DNA of 34,993 bases from Brachyspira sp. (GTDB taxonomy: Bacteria; Spirochaetota; Brachyspiria; Brachyspirales; Brachyspiraceae): contig NZ_JARHYI010000070.1 of assembly GCF_029258575.1 (NCBI RefSeq), positions 1 through 34,993 on the forward strand. Direction: 5' to 3'. Position 1 is the first letter of the stretch. Each line of letters begins with the position of its first letter. Shown here in pieces: positions 16,198-25,456 of this stretch. The notes under the pieces were generated by a model. That model ran no database searches. It was not told the DNA's origin and saw nothing but the letters and a program-made list of their open reading frames with translations. The position numbers and the translations under genes were made by a program.

Positions 16198-16596
16198 TTA
16201 TTTACTTGAATCTTTAGTTTCCCAAGGAAATAAAAGCCAATTATCATGATTAATATTTTTATAACTGTATTTAGGTTTTATTTTACTTGTATGCTCTCTT
16301 ACAAATAAAGTTGCTATATCAAATTTCTGATCATCGAAATATCTTAAAGTTTCACCTGTATCTGATATATCATCTACTATTAAAGCAGCCTTATTTTTTA
16401 CTTTAAGCCTCCAAACCTCTTCCATATTAAGAACCATAGGAATTTTAAGTTTATGCGAAAGCATAACTGCAGGAACTAATCCTCCTCTTGCCAAACCATA
16501 AATAACTTCATAGCGTATATTTGAATCTTCTATCTTTTTTGCCAATACTTCAATAGCTTCATTTATATTTTCCCAAGAAATTATATCATACTCCAT
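16198..16596 (-). CDS. Purine phosphoribosyltransferase, Gpt/Hpt-like
   Basis: This small cytoplasmic enzyme (132 residues from the chosen start) would salvage a 6-oxopurine (xanthine, guanine or hypoxanthine) onto PRPP. It has an N-terminal ISWENINEAIEVLAKKI helix, the RGGLVPAV PPi loop near residue 40, and the PRPP-binding motif ALIVDDISDTGET near 71-83. A C-terminal hood with NWLLFPWE resembles the end of Gpt-type enzymes. A longer in-frame reading from 16674 adds 26 residues that overlap the end of pheT. I prefer the ATG at 16596 because a GGAG site sits seven to ten bases before it and the protein then aligns with the family. It follows pheT by 19 bases, so it is probably cotranscribed with it. 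The exact purine specificity is open. Confidence 0.82.
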   Translation of the reverse strand: MEYDIISWENINEAIEVLAKKIEDSNIRYEVIYGLARGGLVPAVMLSHKLKIPMVLNMEEVWRLKVKNKAALIVDDISDTGETLRYFDDQKFDIATLFVREHTSKIKPKYSYKNINHDNWLLFPWETKDSSK

Positions 16597-16615
16597 TATA
16601 AAACTCCTATATAAA

Positions 16616-19039
16616 TTAAGCACGCAAATTAATATTAAATCTAGTTTTAAGCATCTCAAGTAAAGAAGTTTCAACAGTATTAATATCTTCTTCTCTCAAA
16701 GTTTTATTAGGATCATAATAAGTTATAGATATCGCAATGGACTGCTTTCCTTCATCCACCTGCTCACCCACATACCTATCAACAACATCAACATTCTGTA
16801 TTATACTGTTAAATTTAGTTATGGATTTTATAACTTTATTAAACTCTATATCATTACTGCATACTAAAGCTAAATCTCTGAATACAGCAGGATATTTTCC
16901 TATATCTTTTAACTTCTGTTTTTTTACTCTCTCTTTTACAAGCTTCAAAGTTTTTCTAATATCAATATCTAAAAGGTACACTTCGCTATTTATATCAAAA
17001 ATCTTCAAAATTTTAGGATGAAGTCTTCCAATAACACCTATTTTCTCTCCAAATATAATAATATCAGCAGACATAGTAGGTATAAACCATTTATGTTCTT
17101 TAGGTATCAAATTATAATCAGTACATTTTAAATCTTTTGTTAAAAGCTCTTCAGCAACTCCGCTCATATCAAAAAAGTCATAAGCTCTGACATCTTTATT
17201 CCATAATTTTTCCTGATAAAGTCCGAACATAACAGCAGATAAATGCTTCTCTTCAACAAACTTTTCATTTTCTTTATAAAAAATATTTCCAATCTCAAAT
17301 AAAGCTCCATTTTTATGCCTGTGATTTTGATTATAAGCAACGCTATTAAGAAGAGAAACTAAAGTTGTAGGTCTTAATACATCCATTTCATTAGTTAATG
17401 GATTTACTACCTTTATTAACTTATCTTCTTCTATTCCCAAAGACTTAAATACATTACTATCCCCCATAGAATACTGTTTAGTTTCATAAAGTCCGTAAGA
17501 AGCCATTCTATGTTTTACAAAACTAATCTCTGAATAATCAGTATTTATAGGATTACATTTAATATGAGGCACATTTGAATCTATATTATTATATCCGTAA
17601 ACTCTTGCAATCTCTTCTATTAAATCTTCTGCTATAGATAAATCATGTCTATAAAAAGGTATATCAACTTTTAAATTATTCTCTCCAAGTGCTGAAGCTT
17701 TGAATCCGTATCTTTTGAATATAGAAGATATTTCCATCTTATTCATATTAAGACCCAAATATTTTTGTACAAGTCCGCAGTCAAATACTATTCTATTAAC
17801 TTCAAACTGCTTAACATTAACCTCTTTGGATCTTGAAGCTATTTTACAGGAATTATCTAAAGTTACTATTAAATCTACAACTCTATTTAAAGCTGCTAGT
17901 GTAAGAGTATGATCTATTTCTCTTTCAAATCTATATGAAGCATCAGTTTTTGTATTAGATGCTATTGTAGATTTTTTCACAGCTATATGATCAAAATATG
18001 CACTTTCTATCAATATTGTTTTTGTTTCATCTTCAATCTTTGTAGAATCGCCACCCATAACTCCAGCAATACCTATAGGTTTTTCACTATCTGCAATAAC
18101 CAAAACTTCATCTGTGAGATCTATATCCCTTCCATCAAGAAGTTTAATTTTCTCTCCAATTCTAGCATCTCTCACTATAATCTTACTGTCTTTTACCTTA
18201 TCAAAATCATAAGCATGAAGAGGCTGACCATATTCAAGCATAACATAATTTGTAACATCAACAATATTATTAACAGGATTAATACCACACATTTTTAATC
18301 TTTTCTGCATCCAATCAGGAGAAGGTCCTACCGTTATATCTTTTATAAGTCTTCCTACATATTTGTAACAGCTTTCCTGATTTTCTACAGTTATATCTAT
18401 ATTTCCGCCTGCAGCATCATAAGTATTAACAGAAGGAATACTTACTCTTCTCTCTAAAACCAAAGAACATTCACGGGCAAAACCTATAATACTGACCAAA
18501 TCTCCCCTATTTGCCGTAATTTCAACATTGAATATATGATCTGTACTTCCAACTATAGTAGAAAGGGAATTCCCTAATATACTATCTTTGTCAGCATGAA
18601 CTTTCTCTATATCTTCGTCTAATACCCAAATACCATAAACACCCTCTGCTTCCTCATAACCTAATTCAGTTCTGGAACATATCATACCATTACTTTCAAA
18701 ACCTCTTATAGAAGCCTTCTTAATTGTAAGACCATTAGGAAGTTTGGCACCTATCATAGCTATAGGAACATATATTCCTTCTCTTACATTGGAAGCACCA
18801 CAAACTATAGAGAGTACATCTCCATCTCCTACATCAACCTTACAAACGCTTAATTTATCAGCATCTGGGTGTTTATGTACGGATATTATTTTTCCAATAA
18901 TAACTCCCGGTATGTCTCCTCCTGTTGTTTCTATTGACGAAATTTCACTTCCTGCAAGAGTTATTTTTTTAGCAATTTCTTCTACATCAAATCCGTCTAA
19001 ATTAACAAACTCTTTTAGCCAACTTAATGGAACTCTCAT
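16616..19039 (-). CDS. pheT: Phenylalanine-tRNA ligase beta subunit PheT
   Basis: PheT pairs with PheS to charge tRNA-Phe in an alpha2-beta2 enzyme. The 807-residue length is typical. The N-terminal part has the VPLSWLKEFVNL start and the EMAP-like tRNA-binding OB fold (IISVHKHPDADKLSVCKVDVG near residue 50, then GMICSRTELG near 135). The B3/B4 editing and B5 regions follow, with NIVDVTNYVMLEYGQPLHAYD near 255 and ASYRFEREID near 365. A catalytic-like domain has RPTTLVSLLNSVAYNQNH near 550, and the C-terminal FDX-ACB anticodon-binding domain has KYPAVFRDLALVCSND near 710 and ITYYDPNKTLREED near 775. A GAGGG ribosome site precedes the ATG. It lies 125 bases downstream of pheS and overlaps no gene. 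Confidence 0.97.
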   Translation of the reverse strand: MRVPLSWLKEFVNLDGFDVEEIAKKITLAGSEISSIETTGGDIPGVIIGKIISVHKHPDADKLSVCKVDVGDGDVLSIVCGASNVREGIYVPIAMIGAKLPNGLTIKKASIRGFESNGMICSRTELGYEEAEGVYGIWVLDEDIEKVHADKDSILGNSLSTIVGSTDHIFNVEITANRGDLVSIIGFARECSLVLERRVSIPSVNTYDAAGGNIDITVENQESCYKYVGRLIKDITVGPSPDWMQKRLKMCGINPVNNIVDVTNYVMLEYGQPLHAYDFDKVKDSKIIVRDARIGEKIKLLDGRDIDLTDEVLVIADSEKPIGIAGVMGGDSTKIEDETKTILIESAYFDHIAVKKSTIASNTKTDASYRFEREIDHTLTLAALNRVVDLIVTLDNSCKIASRSKEVNVKQFEVNRIVFDCGLVQKYLGLNMNKMEISSIFKRYGFKASALGENNLKVDIPFYRHDLSIAEDLIEEIARVYGYNNIDSNVPHIKCNPINTDYSEISFVKHRMASYGLYETKQYSMGDSNVFKSLGIEEDKLIKVVNPLTNEMDVLRPTTLVSLLNSVAYNQNHRHKNGALFEIGNIFYKENEKFVEEKHLSAVMFGLYQEKLWNKDVRAYDFFDMSGVAEELLTKDLKCTDYNLIPKEHKWFIPTMSADIIIFGEKIGVIGRLHPKILKIFDINSEVYLLDIDIRKTLKLVKERVKKQKLKDIGKYPAVFRDLALVCSNDIEFNKVIKSITKFNSIIQNVDVVDRYVGEQVDEGKQSIAISITYYDPNKTLREEDINTVETSLLEMLKTRFNINLRA

Positions 19040-19164
19040 TATTGTACCCTCAACTTAATTCAGTTATAAATATTTTTTATTATTATCACATACCAATATA
19101 ACAAATAAATAAATTTACTTGCCATTATATATTACACTCTATTAAACATACTTAACTAAATATT

Positions 19165-20184
19165 TTACCATTGCTTTAAAAAATCTATATCATTTTCATA
19201 GAACATTCTTATATCAGTAATACCATATTTAATCATAGCAACTCTTTCTATACCCATACCAAAAGCAAAACCAGTATATTTATTTATATCATAACCTACA
19301 TGCTTAAATACATTAGGATGAATCATACCAGCCCCCATAAGTTCAAGCCACCCCTCACCGCCACATGTCTTACATCCGATTCCACCGCATATTACACAAG
19401 TAGCACTTAAATCAGCCCCAGGTTCTACAAATGGAAAATAATCTGGTCTTAATCTTATCTGAGTTTTATCTCCAAACATCTTTTTACAGAATAATTCTAA
19501 TATCCCCTTTAAATCATTAAAACTTATTCCACTATCAACCATAAGCCCTTCAACCTGATGAAATACAGGTGAATGTTTTGAATCTATAGCATCTCTTCTG
19601 GCACATTTACCAGGCGATACAACAGCTATAGGTGGAGGAGTTTCAAGCATAGTTCTTATTTGCATTCCTGATGTATGAGTTCTAAGTACATGCTCTTTAG
19701 ATACGAAAAATGAATCATGACTATCTCTTGAAGGATGATAATATGGTATATTTAATGCCTCAAAATTATGAAAATCATCCTCTATTTCATTACCTTCTAC
19801 TACTCTAAAACCTATTTCTGTTAAAATAGAAACTATTTCCTCTTCTACTCTTGTAAGTAAATTAATAGATGCAGATTTTGGTCTTCTGCCCGGCATTGTT
19901 ATATCTATTTTATTTTTTTTTAAAGAAGATATAAACTCCATTTCAGATATTTCATTCTTTTTATCTGATAAAGCAGTTTCACAATAATTCTTTATTTCAT
20001 TTATTTTTCTGCCCAATTCTCTTTTTTCATCTATGTTATCGATAAAAGATAAACCTTTTAAAAGTTCTGTTATCTTACCTTTTCTTCCAAAATAACGAAT
20101 TCTTATATCATCTATTTCTGCCTGAGTATTCGCATTTTCTATACTGTTTTTTAAAAAGCTATGAAGCTCCTCTAGATTCTCCAT
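19165..20184 (-). CDS. pheS: Phenylalanine-tRNA ligase alpha subunit PheS
   Basis: PheS carries the class II catalytic site that activates phenylalanine. The 339-residue protein has an N-terminal coiled-coil (residues 1-90) with the RYFGRKGKITELLKGL motif. The catalytic domain has TMPGRRP near 95, PYYHPSRDSHDSFF near 146, LRTHTSGMQIRTM near 166, a motif 2 region with SKHSPVFHQVEGL near 202, and motif 3 GFAFGMGIERVAMIKYGI near 308. An insert with CVICGGIGCKTCGG near 261 is a possible metal-binding knuckle seen in many PheS proteins. The start is supported by an AGGGA site and a good promoter (20218-20246). Confidence 0.97.
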   Translation of the reverse strand: MENLEELHSFLKNSIENANTQAEIDDIRIRYFGRKGKITELLKGLSFIDNIDEKRELGRKINEIKNYCETALSDKKNEISEMEFISSLKKNKIDITMPGRRPKSASINLLTRVEEEIVSILTEIGFRVVEGNEIEDDFHNFEALNIPYYHPSRDSHDSFFVSKEHVLRTHTSGMQIRTMLETPPPIAVVSPGKCARRDAIDSKHSPVFHQVEGLMVDSGISFNDLKGILELFCKKMFGDKTQIRLRPDYFPFVEPGADLSATCVICGGIGCKTCGGEGWLELMGAGMIHPNVFKHVGYDINKYTGFAFGMGIERVAMIKYGITDIRMFYENDIDFLKQW

Positions 20185-20217
20185 TGTTTTTCCCTAAAAT
20201 AAAAAATTAACTCTATT

Positions 20218-20246
20218 ATTATATCATAAAATTATTTTCAATACAA
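20218..20246 (-). promoter_or_regulatory. Promoter of pheS
   Basis: On the minus strand TTGTAT (20241-20246), a 17-base spacer and TATAAT (20218-20223) lie about 35 bases before the pheS start codon. No Phe-codon leader peptide or T-box-like structure is apparent in the short leader. Confidence 0.6.
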
Positions 20247-20449
20247 TAAAAAAATAACATAATAAATGTATGAAAATATCAAATAAAAATCATAATTTTT
20301 TTTGAATATTTTTTATAATTTTTTCACTTTCTTCAAAATATTAGCATTATATATATAATATAATACCTTTTATATTTTATTAAATCACTTGGTATTTTAT
20401 TACATAATTTAACTACATAATATAAAAAAGAAGTATTATTATATCCTAA

Positions 20450-20710
20450 TTATTGAATTAAAGCATCTCCCAAACATACACCGCTCTCTTTTAATATAAA
20501 CTCATCTTCATACTCAAAATAATCATTTCCTATTTCCTAATCAAATGAATACTTTTTAGCAAAATATTTTCTGTACTCTATATTTACCCTCTTTTTTGAA
20601 TAAACATAAATATCATAATCAGGCATATCATCATTGATTAAACTGCCACTAGAACCTGACAGAACTATAGAATCAATATCATTATTTTGAATTACAATAT
20701 TTATATTCAT
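20450..20710 (-). pseudogene. Nucleotidyltransferase-like ORF interrupted by an amber codon
   Basis: From an ATG at 20710 the frame runs 87 codons to a TAA at 20450, with a single TAG at 20537-20539 (codon 58). The N-terminal part reads IVLSGSSGSLINDDMPDYDI and continues into a YVYSKK-type strand, which fits the GS-x(n)-D-x-D core of small nucleotidyltransferase (DUF4037-like) domains. The part after the TAG stays in frame and reads like a continuation (EIGNDYFEYEDEFILKESG). The ORF is shorter than typical members, so a C-terminal deletion is likely too. It is either a recent pseudogene or two fragments. It lies between DUF58 and pheS. Confidence 0.55.
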
Positions 20711-20775
20711 AATGATATTTATACTAAATCAATATCTTTAATTATATAAAAGTATTATATACAAAAACACTGAAA

Positions 20776-21663
20776 TTATTTTCTTCTTTTGATAAAAAAC
20801 TTCATAACCTCATTAACATAATCGCTTGAAGTATCTAAAATAATTCTTTCTATTGAATTTCTTTTTAAAAATTCAAGTCTGTCTTCCATCATTTTATTTT
20901 GCTCATTAAAATATTCTTCTCTTATTTTTTTATTAGACATATCAAAATAAACATAATCTTCATTCTCTAAATCGGATAATACTAAAGTACCTCCTAAACT
21001 AGGTAGATTATATTCCAAATTATCATTAACCAAGCATACTATAAAATCATGGCGTTTTCTAGTAATATCAATTTCTTTTTTAGGAAGATCTGAACATGCA
21101 TCCGTTATCAAAAATGTAATACTATCTCTTTTCTGTATTCTATTAAAATATTCTAATGCATTAGCTACATTGGTCTTAGCACTTTTAGGCTGAAATTCTA
21201 TAAGTTCTCTTATTATTCTAAGAACATGATTTTTACCTTTTTTAAGTGGAATAAATTTTTCCACCGTATCAGTAAATATTAAAAGCCCTACTTTATCATT
21301 ATTTTTCAAAGCTGAAAAACTGAGTAATGCACTAAGTTCAACAATCAAATTATGCTTTGTTTTTGTAAATCCAAAATCTGTAGAAGCAGAAAAATCGGTA
21401 AGTATTATAACACTAAGCTCTCTTTCCTCTCTGAATCTCTTTATAAAAGGCTCATTATATCTAGCACTTACCTTCCAATCCATAGCTCTAACATCATCGC
21501 CTATAGCATATTTTCTAACCTCATCAAACTCTATACCATGACCTTTAAAGGCTGAATGATACTGACCTGAAAAATATGAATTAACTATTTTTGAAGTTTT
21601 TATCTCTATTTGTCTAACGGATCTAAGTAAATCCTGAGTTGTTATATTATTATCTTTAAACAT
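20776..21663 (-). CDS. DUF58 domain-containing protein (von Willebrand A-like)
   Basis: This 295-residue soluble protein belongs to the DUF58 family, usually found with MoxR AAA+ ATPases and implicated in assembly or maturation of other complexes. The family signature GDDVRAMDWKVSAR is near residue 55. It is followed by FIKRFREERELSVIILTDFSAS, whose DFSAS is a MIDAS-like metal-binding motif of a vWA fold. The LLIFTDTVEKFIPLKKGK segment and the later ITFLITDACSDL strand also match. Length is normal for the short DUF58 forms. No MoxR or other Bat-type gene is adjacent inside the window; the upstream neighbour on the same strand is the secreted ankyrin gene, about 100 bases away, with a weak A/T hairpin between. 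An AGG site precedes the ATG. Confidence 0.85.
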   Translation of the reverse strand: MFKDNNITTQDLLRSVRQIEIKTSKIVNSYFSGQYHSAFKGHGIEFDEVRKYAIGDDVRAMDWKVSARYNEPFIKRFREERELSVIILTDFSASTDFGFTKTKHNLIVELSALLSFSALKNNDKVGLLIFTDTVEKFIPLKKGKNHVLRIIRELIEFQPKSAKTNVANALEYFNRIQKRDSITFLITDACSDLPKKEIDITRKRHDFIVCLVNDNLEYNLPSLGGTLVLSDLENEDYVYFDMSNKKIREEYFNEQNKMMEDRLEFLKRNSIERIILDTSSDYVNEVMKFFIKRRK

Positions 21664-21721
21664 TATAAGCCTGTAACTTTTATAAAAAATGATTGTTGCA
21701 ATATTATATTATAAAAAATAA

Positions 21722-21737
21722 AAAAACAATAGTTTTT
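21722..21737 (-). terminator. Weak terminator-like hairpin after the ankyrin gene
   Basis: AAAAAC and GTTTTT form a six-pair stem with a four-base loop, followed by TTATTTTTTA on the minus strand. It has only one G-C pair, so it is a weak candidate. Confidence 0.35.
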
Positions 21738-21759
21738 AATTACAGCAAATATAAAAATA

Positions 21760-22914
21760 TTATTTAGCTCCATTAGACTTTAGAAAATCAACCATCTCTT
21801 TTTGTTCTTTTTCCTGAGCCATAGTTAAAGCTGTTTTTCCATTAGTAGCCTTATAATTTATATCAGCACCAGCATCCAATAATACTTGAGCCATTTCCAT
21901 ATTTCCTTTAATTGCAGCTCCCATTAATGCTGTATATCCTTCTTTAGTTACCGCCTCAATATCAGCACCAGATTTAAGTAAAGCCTCTACAATAACTATA
22001 TGATCCTCTATAGCAGAAACTATTAATGGGCAATAACCTACATTATCAGCTTTATTAATATCAGCATTATTTTTTATAAGTTCTTTTACAACATCATTAT
22101 AACCATCTATACATGCCGCTAATATAGGAGTAGTTCCATCATCGGCTGTAATATCTATATCCGCCTTATTCTTTATCAATTCTTTTACAACTTCTATTCT
22201 TCCAAATCTTGAAGCGTATATTAATGCACTTCCTCCATTAGATCCCTTTTCATTTATATTGGCTCCAGCTGAAATTAATGTTTTTACAATATTAATATCT
22301 CCTATAATAGATGCCATCATTACAGCACTGTCCCCAAAATTGTTTTTTTCATTAACATTTACGCCCAATTTTACAAGTTCTGATACAATATCCGCATATC
22401 CACTGTCGGATGCAATCATTAAAGGAGTACTTCCATTTACATCTTTCACATTAATATCAGCCTTTGCATTAATAAGCATTTTAAGAGTTGATAAATTCCC
22501 ATTAACACAAGCCCACATTATTACAGTCCAGCCATCTTTGTTTTTTATACCCAAATCAGCACCATTAGATATAAGTTCTTTTACAGTACTGCTTTTTCCT
22601 TCTAATATCGCAGCCATTATCGGTGTATTTCCAAAATTATTACCAATATTAATATCTGCCCCACTTGATATAAGTTCTTTTACTATTTTGTCATAGCCAA
22701 GTAAAGATGCCCATATTAAAGGAGTATTTCCTTCAGAGTCTTTTATATTTAAATCGGCTCCATTTGATATTAATCTTTTTAAAGTATTAACATCATTATT
22801 GGCAATAGCTTTTATTATTGGTATATTAACAGGAGGTTCTTGAGGCTCTTGAGAATATACAATATTTACAAATAATAAAAACATCATAATAATAACAGAT
22901 GATTTACTTAACAT
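21760..22914 (-). CDS. Secreted ankyrin-repeat protein
   Basis: The protein starts with a Sec signal peptide (hydrophobic core IIMMFLLFVNIVYS, predicted cleavage just before QEPQEP). It continues with about ten and a half ankyrin repeats of 33 residues, each with a G-x-TPLI-A-x-GY type pattern and an I-V-K-E-L-I-S-x-G-A-D-I-N turn. There is no lipobox Cys and no membrane segment after the signal, so it is probably periplasmic or exported. Ankyrin stacks bind other proteins; no enzymatic domain is present. I choose the ATG at 22914, preceded by a GGGG element, over an upstream TTG at 22926. A broken relative with a similar signal peptide lies at 29379-29890, suggesting a multigene family in this organism. 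Confidence 0.88.
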   Translation of the reverse strand: MLSKSSVIIMMFLLFVNIVYSQEPQEPPVNIPIIKAIANNDVNTLKRLISNGADLNIKDSEGNTPLIWASLLGYDKIVKELISSGADINIGNNFGNTPIMAAILEGKSSTVKELISNGADLGIKNKDGWTVIMWACVNGNLSTLKMLINAKADINVKDVNGSTPLMIASDSGYADIVSELVKLGVNVNEKNNFGDSAVMMASIIGDINIVKTLISAGANINEKGSNGGSALIYASRFGRIEVVKELIKNKADIDITADDGTTPILAACIDGYNDVVKELIKNNADINKADNVGYCPLIVSAIEDHIVIVEALLKSGADIEAVTKEGYTALMGAAIKGNMEMAQVLLDAGADINYKATNGKTALTMAQEKEQKEMVDFLKSNGAK

Positions 22915-23007
22915 AATAATCCCCAATTGATGATATTATCCCATTATAATATAAATGATACAATATTTAACTATATTATTTTTGATAATGAATAAAACAT
23001 AAATAAA

Positions 23008-23034
23008 GGCAATACTATTTTTTATAGAATTGCC
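23008..23034 (-). terminator. Terminator after the truncated haemoglobin gene
   Basis: On the minus strand GGCAAT pairs with ATTGCC, with CTAT/ATAG inside, followed by TTTATTTATGTTTT. It lies just past the stop codon of the gene at 23059. Confidence 0.65.
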
Positions 23035-23058
23035 ATTTATATATCATAAGTAAAATTA

Positions 23059-23433
23059 CTATTGCTGAAATAATACTGCTTTAAAATTTCTTCCTATATT
23101 ATCAGCAACTTCATAGTAATGATTAGCTGCTTTTTCTTCAAATACTTCATTTAAGCATTCTTTGAATAAACCAAGCCAAACATCAAAAAGTTTAATATCA
23201 AAAGGTAATAAATTAATATGAGACTGAACAGGATTTCCCATATACAATCTTTCATTCAATAACATAGTTTTCCAAAACTTAGCTATTTTTTCTTTATGCC
23301 TTTCCCATGAAGCATCATCAATTCCTACTGACCCATTAAATATAGGTCCTAATTGCTCATGAGTTCTAATTCTAGCATAAAATATATCCATAAGTTTTAC
23401 TATGCCTTCATTATTTATTTCAGTATATTTCAT
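23059..23433 (-). CDS. Group III truncated haemoglobin, Ctb-like
   Basis: The 124-residue protein closely follows the group III truncated haemoglobin plan known from Campylobacter Ctb. The key haem-pocket residues fall at the same positions: Tyr19 (B10) in MDIFYARI, His46 (E7) in WERHKEKIAKFW, proximal His72 (F8) in PVQSHINLLPF, and Trp86 (G8) in VWLGLF. The LGPIFN and NVGRNF-like C-terminal (here DNIGRNFKAVL) segments also match. Members bind O2 or NO and are linked to nitrosative or microaerobic stress. Start is supported by a AAGGA site. It is a monocistronic minus-strand gene with its own terminator, lying between the ankyrin gene and hbd. Confidence 0.9.
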   Translation of the reverse strand: MKYTEINNEGIVKLMDIFYARIRTHEQLGPIFNGSVGIDDASWERHKEKIAKFWKTMLLNERLYMGNPVQSHINLLPFDIKLFDVWLGLFKECLNEVFEEKAANHYYEVADNIGRNFKAVLFQQ

Positions 23434-23540
23434 AGTATTGTCCTTAAAACTATAATATTATATATAATACAATAAAATGGTATTAATTACAACTATTGAT
23501 ATAAAAAGTTTTATTTATTTTAGATATATTTCTTTAATAT

Positions 23541-23579
23541 AAAAAAGCGAAGAAAGTATAAGTTACAATCTCCGCTTTC
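23541..23579 (-). terminator. Terminator after hbd
   Basis: On the minus strand AAAGCGGAGA pairs with TCTTCGCTTT (one mismatch), followed by TTTTAT. It lies 20 bases past the hbd stop codon. Confidence 0.7.
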
Positions 23580-23598
23580 AATTTATATAAAATCACTA

Positions 23599-24441
23599 TT
23601 ATTTTTTAGTATAATCGTAGAAACCTTTACCTGTTTTCTGACCTAATAATCCACCTCTAACCATTTTTCTAAGTAAAGCACTAGCTCTATATTTAGGATC
23701 TCCTGTTTCTTTAAGAAGAACATCCATAATAGCAAGTACTATATCAAGACCAATTAAATCACCTAAAGCAAGAGGACCCATAGGATGATTAGCACCTAAT
23801 TTCATAGCATTATCAATACCCTCAGCAGAAGCAATACCCATAGCATATAAATCAATAGCTTCATTAATCATAGGAACAAGTATACGATTAACTACAAAAC
23901 CAGCAGTTTCATTAACCTCTACAGGAGTTTTACCTATTTCTTCAGATATTTTAATGATTTTTTCAACAACATCTCTAGGAGTATTAATACCAGAAATAAC
24001 TTCAACCAATTTCATAACAGGAGCAGGATTGAAGAAATGCATACCTAGAACAGGTCTGCCTACTCCAGCACCAATTTCAGTAATAGAGAGAGAAGAAGTA
24101 TTAGAAGAAAATACGCAATCAGGTTTACAAATCGCATGAAGGTCCTTAAAAGTATTCTTTTTTACTTCCAAATTTTCAAAAGCAGCTTCAACTATTAAAT
24201 CAGCATCTTTACAAATATCTTTTAAACCTGTAGTGATTTTAGCCAAAATTTTATCAGCATCAGCCTGCTGCATTTTACCTTTAGCAACTCTTCCAGCAAA
24301 TCCTTTAGCAATTCTATCCTTACCACCTGCTGCAAATTCTTCTTTTATATCGCACAAATAAACCTCATAACCTTCTGTTTGAGCAAAAGCCTGTGCTATA
24401 CCAGAACCCATAGCACCTGCACCAATTACACCTACTTTCAT
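23599..24441 (-). CDS. hbd: 3-hydroxybutyryl-CoA dehydrogenase
   Basis: Hbd reduces acetoacetyl-CoA to 3-hydroxybutyryl-CoA with NAD(P)H, the second step of the clostridial butyrate route. The 280-residue length is typical of the bacterial single-domain enzyme. The Rossmann loop [17 protein letters not shown] is at residues 3-19. Other motifs are the NTSSLSIT segment, the catalytic [17 protein letters not shown] with His near 138, and [14 protein letters not shown] near 182. The [22 protein letters not shown] stretch comes near 211, and GKGFYDY near the end. It is the last of three minus-strand genes (thlA, crt, hbd). The gap to crt is about 125 bases, so they may be one transcript with internal elements. 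No butyryl-CoA dehydrogenase or etf genes are in the window. Confidence 0.95.
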   Translation of the reverse strand: MKVGVIGAGAMGSGIAQAFAQTEGYEVYLCDIKEEFAAGGKDRIAKGFAGRVAKGKMQQADADKILAKITTGLKDICKDADLIVEAAFENLEVKKNTFKDLHAICKPDCVFSSNTSSLSITEIGAGVGRPVLGMHFFNPAPVMKLVEVISGINTPRDVVEKIIKISEEIGKTPVEVNETAGFVVNRILVPMINEAIDLYAMGIASAEGIDNAMKLGANHPMGPLALGDLIGLDIVLAIMDVLLKETGDPKYRASALLRKMVRGGLLGQKTGKGFYDYTKK

Positions 24442-24565
24442 TTTTTAACTCCTTATTTTTTATTATTATAAGCCGTAAACTAATTTTAATAATATTATAA
24501 AACGATATCAATTTACAGCTAAAAATTATAAATATTAGAAAATTTATATAAAAAATCTCATATTA

Positions 24566-25342
24566 TTATTTATTAATAAATTTTTCTACTTTTCTCTTTT
24601 CTAAGAAAGCCTTCATACCTTCTTTTTGATCTTCTGTTTCAAAACAATCGCCAAATAATTTTTCTTCTATAACGATAGCTTTGTCCATATCAACCTGTAA
24701 ACCTTCATTAATAGCTTTTTTACTATTTCTTACAGCTATAGGAGCAGCAGCAGCTATAGAATTTGCCAATTTTTCAGCAGCACCCATAAGTTCAGCTTGA
24801 GGATAAACAGCATTAACAAGTCCTATTCTAAAAGCCTCATCAGCTTTAATATTTTTACCAGCATAGATCATCTGTTTAGCCATGCCCATACCAACTATTC
24901 TAGGAAGTCTTTGAGTACCTCCAAAACCAGGAGTAATACCAAGACCTACTTCAGGTTGACCAAATATAGCATTATCTGAACATATACGAATATCACAACT
25001 CATAGCTATTTCACATCCGCCACCTAAAGCAAAACCATTAATAGCAGCTATTACTGGAATAGGGAAAACTTCTATTTTTCTAAATACATCATTACCTTTC
25101 TTACCGAAAGCCTCTCCTTCTGATTTACTTGCAGTACTCATCTGAGATATATCAGCTCCAGCAACAAAAGATTTATCTCCTTCACCTGTTAAAATTAAAC
25201 ATCTTATTTTATTAATATCTACAGAATCAAAAGTTTTTTCAATTTCATCTAAAACTTGAGAATTAAGGGCATTAAGAGCTTTTTCTCTGCTGATGGTAAT
25301 AATACCAATCATGCCTTTTTCTTCATATTTAACAAATTCCAT
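24566..25342 (-). CDS. crt: Crotonase / 3-hydroxybutyryl-CoA dehydratase
   Basis: Crt dehydrates 3-hydroxybutyryl-CoA to crotonyl-CoA. The 258-residue protein has the enoyl-CoA hydratase fold with FVAGADISQM near residue 59, the oxyanion loop GFALGGGCEIAMSCDIR near 103 with the first catalytic Glu, and FGQPEVGLGITPGFGGTQRLPR near 126 with the second Glu. The C-terminal segment EGMKAFLEKRKVEKF is typical. Length is standard. A AAAGGAG site precedes the ATG. It sits between thlA and hbd on the same strand, which fixes its role as part of an acetyl-CoA to crotonyl-CoA pathway rather than of fatty acid degradation, although the latter direction is chemically possible. Confidence 0.94.
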   Translation of the reverse strand: MEFVKYEEKGMIGIITISREKALNALNSQVLDEIEKTFDSVDINKIRCLILTGEGDKSFVAGADISQMSTASKSEGEAFGKKGNDVFRKIEVFPIPVIAAINGFALGGGCEIAMSCDIRICSDNAIFGQPEVGLGITPGFGGTQRLPRIVGMGMAKQMIYAGKNIKADEAFRIGLVNAVYPQAELMGAAEKLANSIAAAAPIAVRNSKKAINEGLQVDMDKAIVIEEKLFGDCFETEDQKEGMKAFLEKRKVEKFINK

Positions 25343-25456
25343 CCGTATCTCCTTTAAACTATAAAAAAGTTATTATCGCTTGTATAAAATATTATTTACT
25401 ATATTTAATAGTAAATGTTATTAATTATATTGCAGATTCAATATAATTTTTAATAT

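Noticed and set aside
22259-22696. Plus-strand open frame of 145 codons in the ankyrin gene
   Set aside because: The repeats in the real gene create a repetitive antisense frame; the translation shows no family features.
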